From CAVVNN01 sp963838035 (lineage in GTDB: Bacteria > Actinomycetota > Thermoleophilia > Solirubrobacterales > 70-9): a stretch of 64,000 nt of DNA. Numbering within the stretch: the first letter of the stretch is position 1; every line of letters starts with the position of its first letter. The DNA lies in the NCBI GenBank assembly GCA_963838035.1, contig CAWIPM010000006.1, positions 186,001-250,000 on the forward strand. Direction: 5' to 3'. Shown here piece by piece: positions 61,610 through 64,000 of this stretch. The translations under genes and the position numbers were made by a program. A model generated the notes under the pieces. It was not told the origin of the DNA. It searched no databases and worked only from the letters and a program-made list of their open reading frames with translations.

Positions 61610-62107
61610 TCAAACCGAACCGGTCTGCGTGGGAGCGCTGCCCTGGATGACGCCGATCAGCTCCTGGCTCAGGGGGTCGTCCTTCACCCCGACCCCGAGC
61701 AGGGTCGCGCTCTCGCCCGCGGGAGAGGAGATCGTCAGCGCCGTCATCCCGGGACCCCGCTCCGTGCTCACCCGCAGCCCCTGGCGCTCCCAGACCGCGG
61801 CCCCCTCCTTGATCTTGTAGTCGCGCCCCTTGAAGCCGAGATTCAGCGCGTAGAGCTTGTCGGGAGTGACGACGAGCATCACCTTCTCGGGAAGCCCGCC
61901 CGCCTTCTTCTTGCGCATCTTCTTGATGCCGGCGTAGACGAGCCCTCCCAGCTGGGCCTTGGAGGCGACGTAGCTGGCGGTCGCGCCACCCTGCCGGAAC
62001 GCGGCCGCGGCGACGACCTCTTCCCCGTTCACATGGGGCGCGGCGAGATCGCGGAACTTCTGTCCCCACTCGGTGGCCTGCTCGGGCGTCATCTCGAACA
62101 TTCCCAT
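61610..62107 (-). CDS. Uncharacterised protein, possible PH-like fold
   Basis: A 165-residue protein, MGMFEMTPEQATEWGQKFRD..., with an Ala-rich central part (GGATASYVASKAQLGGLVYAGIKK) and a beta-rich C-terminal half (EKVMLVVTPDKLYALNLGFKGRDYKIKEGAAVW) reminiscent of PH-like or YdbT-type domains. No TM segment is clear. ATG 62107 has GAGGAGGGAGAG upstream; an upstream in-frame ATG at 62146 is less likely. It probably forms an operon with the ROK kinase. Confidence 0.6.
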   Translation of the reverse strand: MGMFEMTPEQATEWGQKFRDLAAPHVNGEEVVAAAAFRQGGATASYVASKAQLGGLVYAGIKKMRKKKAGGLPEKVMLVVTPDKLYALNLGFKGRDYKIKEGAAVWERQGLRVSTERGPGMTALTISSPAGESATLLGVGVKDDPLSQELIGVIQGSAPTQTGSV

Positions 62108-62175
62108 CACACGCTCTCCCTCCTCGAGCCCATTGCGGGCGACCATACTGCCGGGGGCTCTGGAAAGCTAGTGAG

Positions 62176-62775
62176 GTGAGCGAGCGGCACGGCTGGCGAC
62201 TTTGGTGGGCGAAGCGCCGCTGGTACGAGCGCAACCGGCGCCCTCTGCGCCGCTGGCGCATCGCCCGCCACGCGGCCCGCGGAGGCTTCTTCGTCCGCCT
62301 GCCGGTCGAGGGAGAGGTGCTGGAGGCGCTCGACGAGGGCCGGCTGACGATCGGCGAGGGGACGCTGCTCGAGCCGGGGTGCTGGCTGACCCTCGGTCCC
62401 AGGGCGCGGATCCAGATCGGAGGCGGCTGCTTCCTCAATCGCAACACGATGCTTGCGGCCCACGAGTGGATCTCGATCGGCGACCACACGATGTTCGCCA
62501 ACGGCTGCTTCGTCGGCGATGCCGACCACCGCTACGACGACCCCGCCATTCCGGTCACCTGGCAGGGCTTCAGCTCGAAGGGCCCGGTGCGGATCGGCTC
62601 CAACTGTTGGTTCGGCGTCAACTGCGTCGTCACCAGCGGCGTCACGATCGGCGACCGCTGCGTCGTCGGTGCCAACTCGGTCGTCACCCGTGACCTTCCC
62701 CCGGGAGTGATCGCCGCGGGCGCTCCGGCCCGGGTCCTCGAGGAGATCGAGTTCCACCGCCGCGACGCCCTATAA
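62176..62775 (+). CDS. Acyltransferase with left-handed beta-helix (LbH)
   Basis: A 199-residue hexapeptide-repeat acyltransferase of the maltose/galactoside O-acetyltransferase type. A basic N-terminus (WRLWWAKRRWYERNRRPLRR) is followed by hexapeptide coils (IGEGTLLEPGCWLTLG, ARIQIGGGCFLNRNTML) and the catalytic-loop region GDADHRYDDPAIPVTWQGF, SNCWFGVNCVVTSGVTIGDRCVVGANSVVT and GAPARVL. The acceptor is probably a cell-surface sugar. GTG 62176. panC's promoter lies at its 3' end. Confidence 0.85.
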   Translation: MSERHGWRLWWAKRRWYERNRRPLRRWRIARHAARGGFFVRLPVEGEVLEALDEGRLTIGEGTLLEPGCWLTLGPRARIQIGGGCFLNRNTMLAAHEWISIGDHTMFANGCFVGDADHRYDDPAIPVTWQGFSSKGPVRIGSNCWFGVNCVVTSGVTIGDRCVVGANSVVTRDLPPGVIAAGAPARVLEEIEFHRRDAL

Positions 62776-62776
62776 T
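62771..62776 (+). promoter_or_regulatory. Consensus -10 TATAAT before panC
   Basis: A perfect TATAAT whose first five bases are the end of the LbH gene, 34 nt before ATG 62811. No good -35 is visible. It would give a leader of about 28 nt. Confidence 0.55.
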
Positions 62777-62810
62777 CGCCAGGCGGCCGTGACCCCAAGG
62801 GCATGGACCT

Positions 62811-63713
62811 ATGGAATCCCCACTCGGTAATTCACTGCTTGAGAAAGACAGCGGCGTGACGCTCGTCCGCGCCAAGTCCGCGCTGCGCGATGCGCTGGTC
62901 GCGCCGCGGCGCGCTGGACGCGCGATCGGCCTCGTGCCCACGATGGGGTGCCTGCACGAGGGCCATCTCTCGCTCCTGCGCGCGGCCCGCGCCGAGTGCG
63001 ACGTCGTCGTCATGAGCCTCTTCGTCAACCCCGCCCAGTTCGCCCCGGGAGAGGACCTCGACCGCTACCCGCGCGACGAGGAGCGCGACCTCCGCCTCGC
63101 CGCCGAGGCCGGCGTCGACATCGTCTACGCGCCGCCGATGGAGGAGGTCTACCCGGACGGGTTCGCGACCGGCGTCGAGGTCGGGGGGCTGACCGAGGTC
63201 CTCTGCGGCGAGCCCACGCACCGCGGCCCCGGGCACTTCCGGGCTGTCGCCACCATCGTCGCCAAGCTCTTCAACAGCGTCGGCCCCGACGTCGCCTACT
63301 TCGGCCGCAAGGACGCGCAGCAGGCGATCGTCATCCGCCGCATGGCCCGCGACCTCGACTTCCCGGTTCGCGTCGAGGTGCTGCCGACAGTGCGTGAGGA
63401 AGACGGCTTGGCGATGAGCTCGCGCAACGCCTATCTGAGCCCCGAGGACCGGCGGCGGGCCGCTGCGCTGTCGCGGGCGTTGAGCGCTGCCGAGCGGGGC
63501 GCCCGCTCCGATTCGCTGCAGGCCGGCCTCGACGCCGCGCGCCGCGAGCTGGAGAGCGCCGGCATCGAGCCCGAGTACCTGGAGGCGCGCGACGCGGAGG
63601 ATCTTTCGCCGGCAGCGGAGCTGAACGGCCGCGCGGTATTGGTCGCCGTCGCCGCCCGGGTCGGCGGTGCGCGGCTGATCGACAACGTCTTGATCCAACC
63701 TCTGACGACTTGA
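62811..63713 (+). CDS. panC: Pantothenate synthetase
   Basis: A 300-residue PanC condensing pantoate and beta-alanine with ATP. Motifs: VPTMGCLHEGHLSLL (HIGH-like HEGH), SLFVNPAQFAPGEDLDRYPR, FGRKDAQQAIVIRRM and MSSRNAYLSPEDR. The family N-terminus corresponds to VTLVRAKSALRDAL, so GTG 62856 is a possible true start (285 residues); ATG 62811 adds 15 residues. panD follows after 22 bp: the two supply pantothenate together. Confidence 0.94.
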   Translation: MESPLGNSLLEKDSGVTLVRAKSALRDALVAPRRAGRAIGLVPTMGCLHEGHLSLLRAARAECDVVVMSLFVNPAQFAPGEDLDRYPRDEERDLRLAAEAGVDIVYAPPMEEVYPDGFATGVEVGGLTEVLCGEPTHRGPGHFRAVATIVAKLFNSVGPDVAYFGRKDAQQAIVIRRMARDLDFPVRVEVLPTVREEDGLAMSSRNAYLSPEDRRRAAALSRALSAAERGARSDSLQAGLDAARRELESAGIEPEYLEARDAEDLSPAAELNGRAVLVAVAARVGGARLIDNVLIQPLTT

Positions 63714-63735
63714 AACACCGCAATAGGGAGAGCCA

Positions 63736-64000
63736 ATGCAGAGACAGATGCTGAAGTCGAAGATCCATCGGGCGACGGTTACCGACTGCGATGTCGACTA
63801 CATCGGCAGCATCACGATCGACACCGAGCTGATGGCCTCGGCCGATCTGATCACCAACGAGCAGGTCCACGTCTGGGACATCGACAACGGCGCCCGCTTC
63901 GTCACCTACGCGATCGACGGCGAGCCCGGCTCCGGCGCGATGCAGGTCAACGGCGCCGCCGCGCACCTGACCGAGCCCGGCCACAAGATCATCGTCGCCT
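63736..64000 (+). CDS. panD: Aspartate 1-decarboxylase, 5' part (runs off the window)
   Basis: The first 88 codons of PanD, which makes beta-alanine from aspartate. MQRQMLKSKIHRATVT and DVDYIGSITIDTELM contain the self-cleavage site Gly24-Ser25 that forms the pyruvoyl cofactor; NGARFVTYAIDGEPGSG and NGAAAHL follow. GGGAG lies 8 nt before ATG 63736. It is coupled to panC. The C-terminal end is beyond the window. Confidence 0.95.
   Translation, partial: MQRQMLKSKIHRATVTDCDVDYIGSITIDTELMASADLITNEQVHVWDIDNGARFVTYAIDGEPGSGAMQVNGAAAHLTEPGHKIIVA

Overview
This window is about 64 kb of very GC-rich, densely packed bacterial chromosome. Gene order, codon use and TANNNT-type promoters point to an actinobacterium, most probably class Thermoleophilia (Solirubrobacterales-like); that placement is inferred from gene order and protein style, not from a search. 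Almost all genes are housekeeping. I see no prophage, insertion sequence, CRISPR array or rRNA.

Layout. 1-1.5 kb: end of a class B PBP and rodA (cell elongation). 1.5-9.6 kb: RNase E/G, L21, L27, Obg, ProB, ProA, NadD, RsfS and a DivIVA-like coiled-coil protein, the usual actinobacterial order. 9.6-13.5 kb: an irregular tRNA-Ala(GGC), a SpoIIM-like membrane protein, leuS and a cupin. 13.5-16.2 kb: a shortened comEA, a proline-rich membrane protein where comEC is normally found, holA, and rpsT on the other strand. 16.2-21.8 kb: frameshifted murJ, a polytopic membrane protein and lepA. 21.9-29.1 kb: a HadAB-like dehydratase pair, hrcA, a zinc-finger-less dnaJ, prmA, a DUF2269-like protein, murI, yqeY, phoH, ybeY and era. 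29.1-38.8 kb: hisIE-trpEGD-trpC-trpFBA, interrupted by a secreted IPT/PASTA protein and an HtrA protease. 39-44 kb: methyltransferase, PFK, lipoprotein, TIGR01777 oxidoreductase and malic enzyme. 44.3-49 kb: polA, then a TSP3-repeat secreted protein and an ECF sigma factor fused to a membrane segment. 49-57 kb: DMT transporter, FAD oxidoreductase, rpsA, coaE, lytic transglycosylase, MFS transporter and uvrB. 57-64 kb: SnoaL-like protein, frameshifted uvrA, ROK kinase, LbH acetyltransferase, panC and the start of panD.

Expression. At least fourteen genes have a TANNNT hexamer (TAGACT is the commonest form) only 6-9 nt before the start codon and no clear Shine-Dalgarno, which implies widespread leaderless transcription. 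Within operons, genes are joined by 4-bp ATGA, GTGA, TTGA or CTGA overlaps. uvrA has a LexA-type box just before its promoter.

Most interesting observations: (1) a roughly 80-bp palindromic repeat with copies at 18188-18268 and 19943-20020 and a degenerate inverted copy in the rpsA tail, two of the three being inside coding sequence; (2) a 62-bp repeat that spans the start codons of both era and trpB; (3) a sigma factor with its own transmembrane helix and a Gly/Ser-rich exterior, in an apparent operon with a calcium-repeat secreted protein; (4) loss of comEC with truncation of comEA; (5) an atypical low-complexity insert in UvrA; (6) single-base insertions in murJ and uvrA (two), and extra bases in a tRNA, which may be assembly errors.
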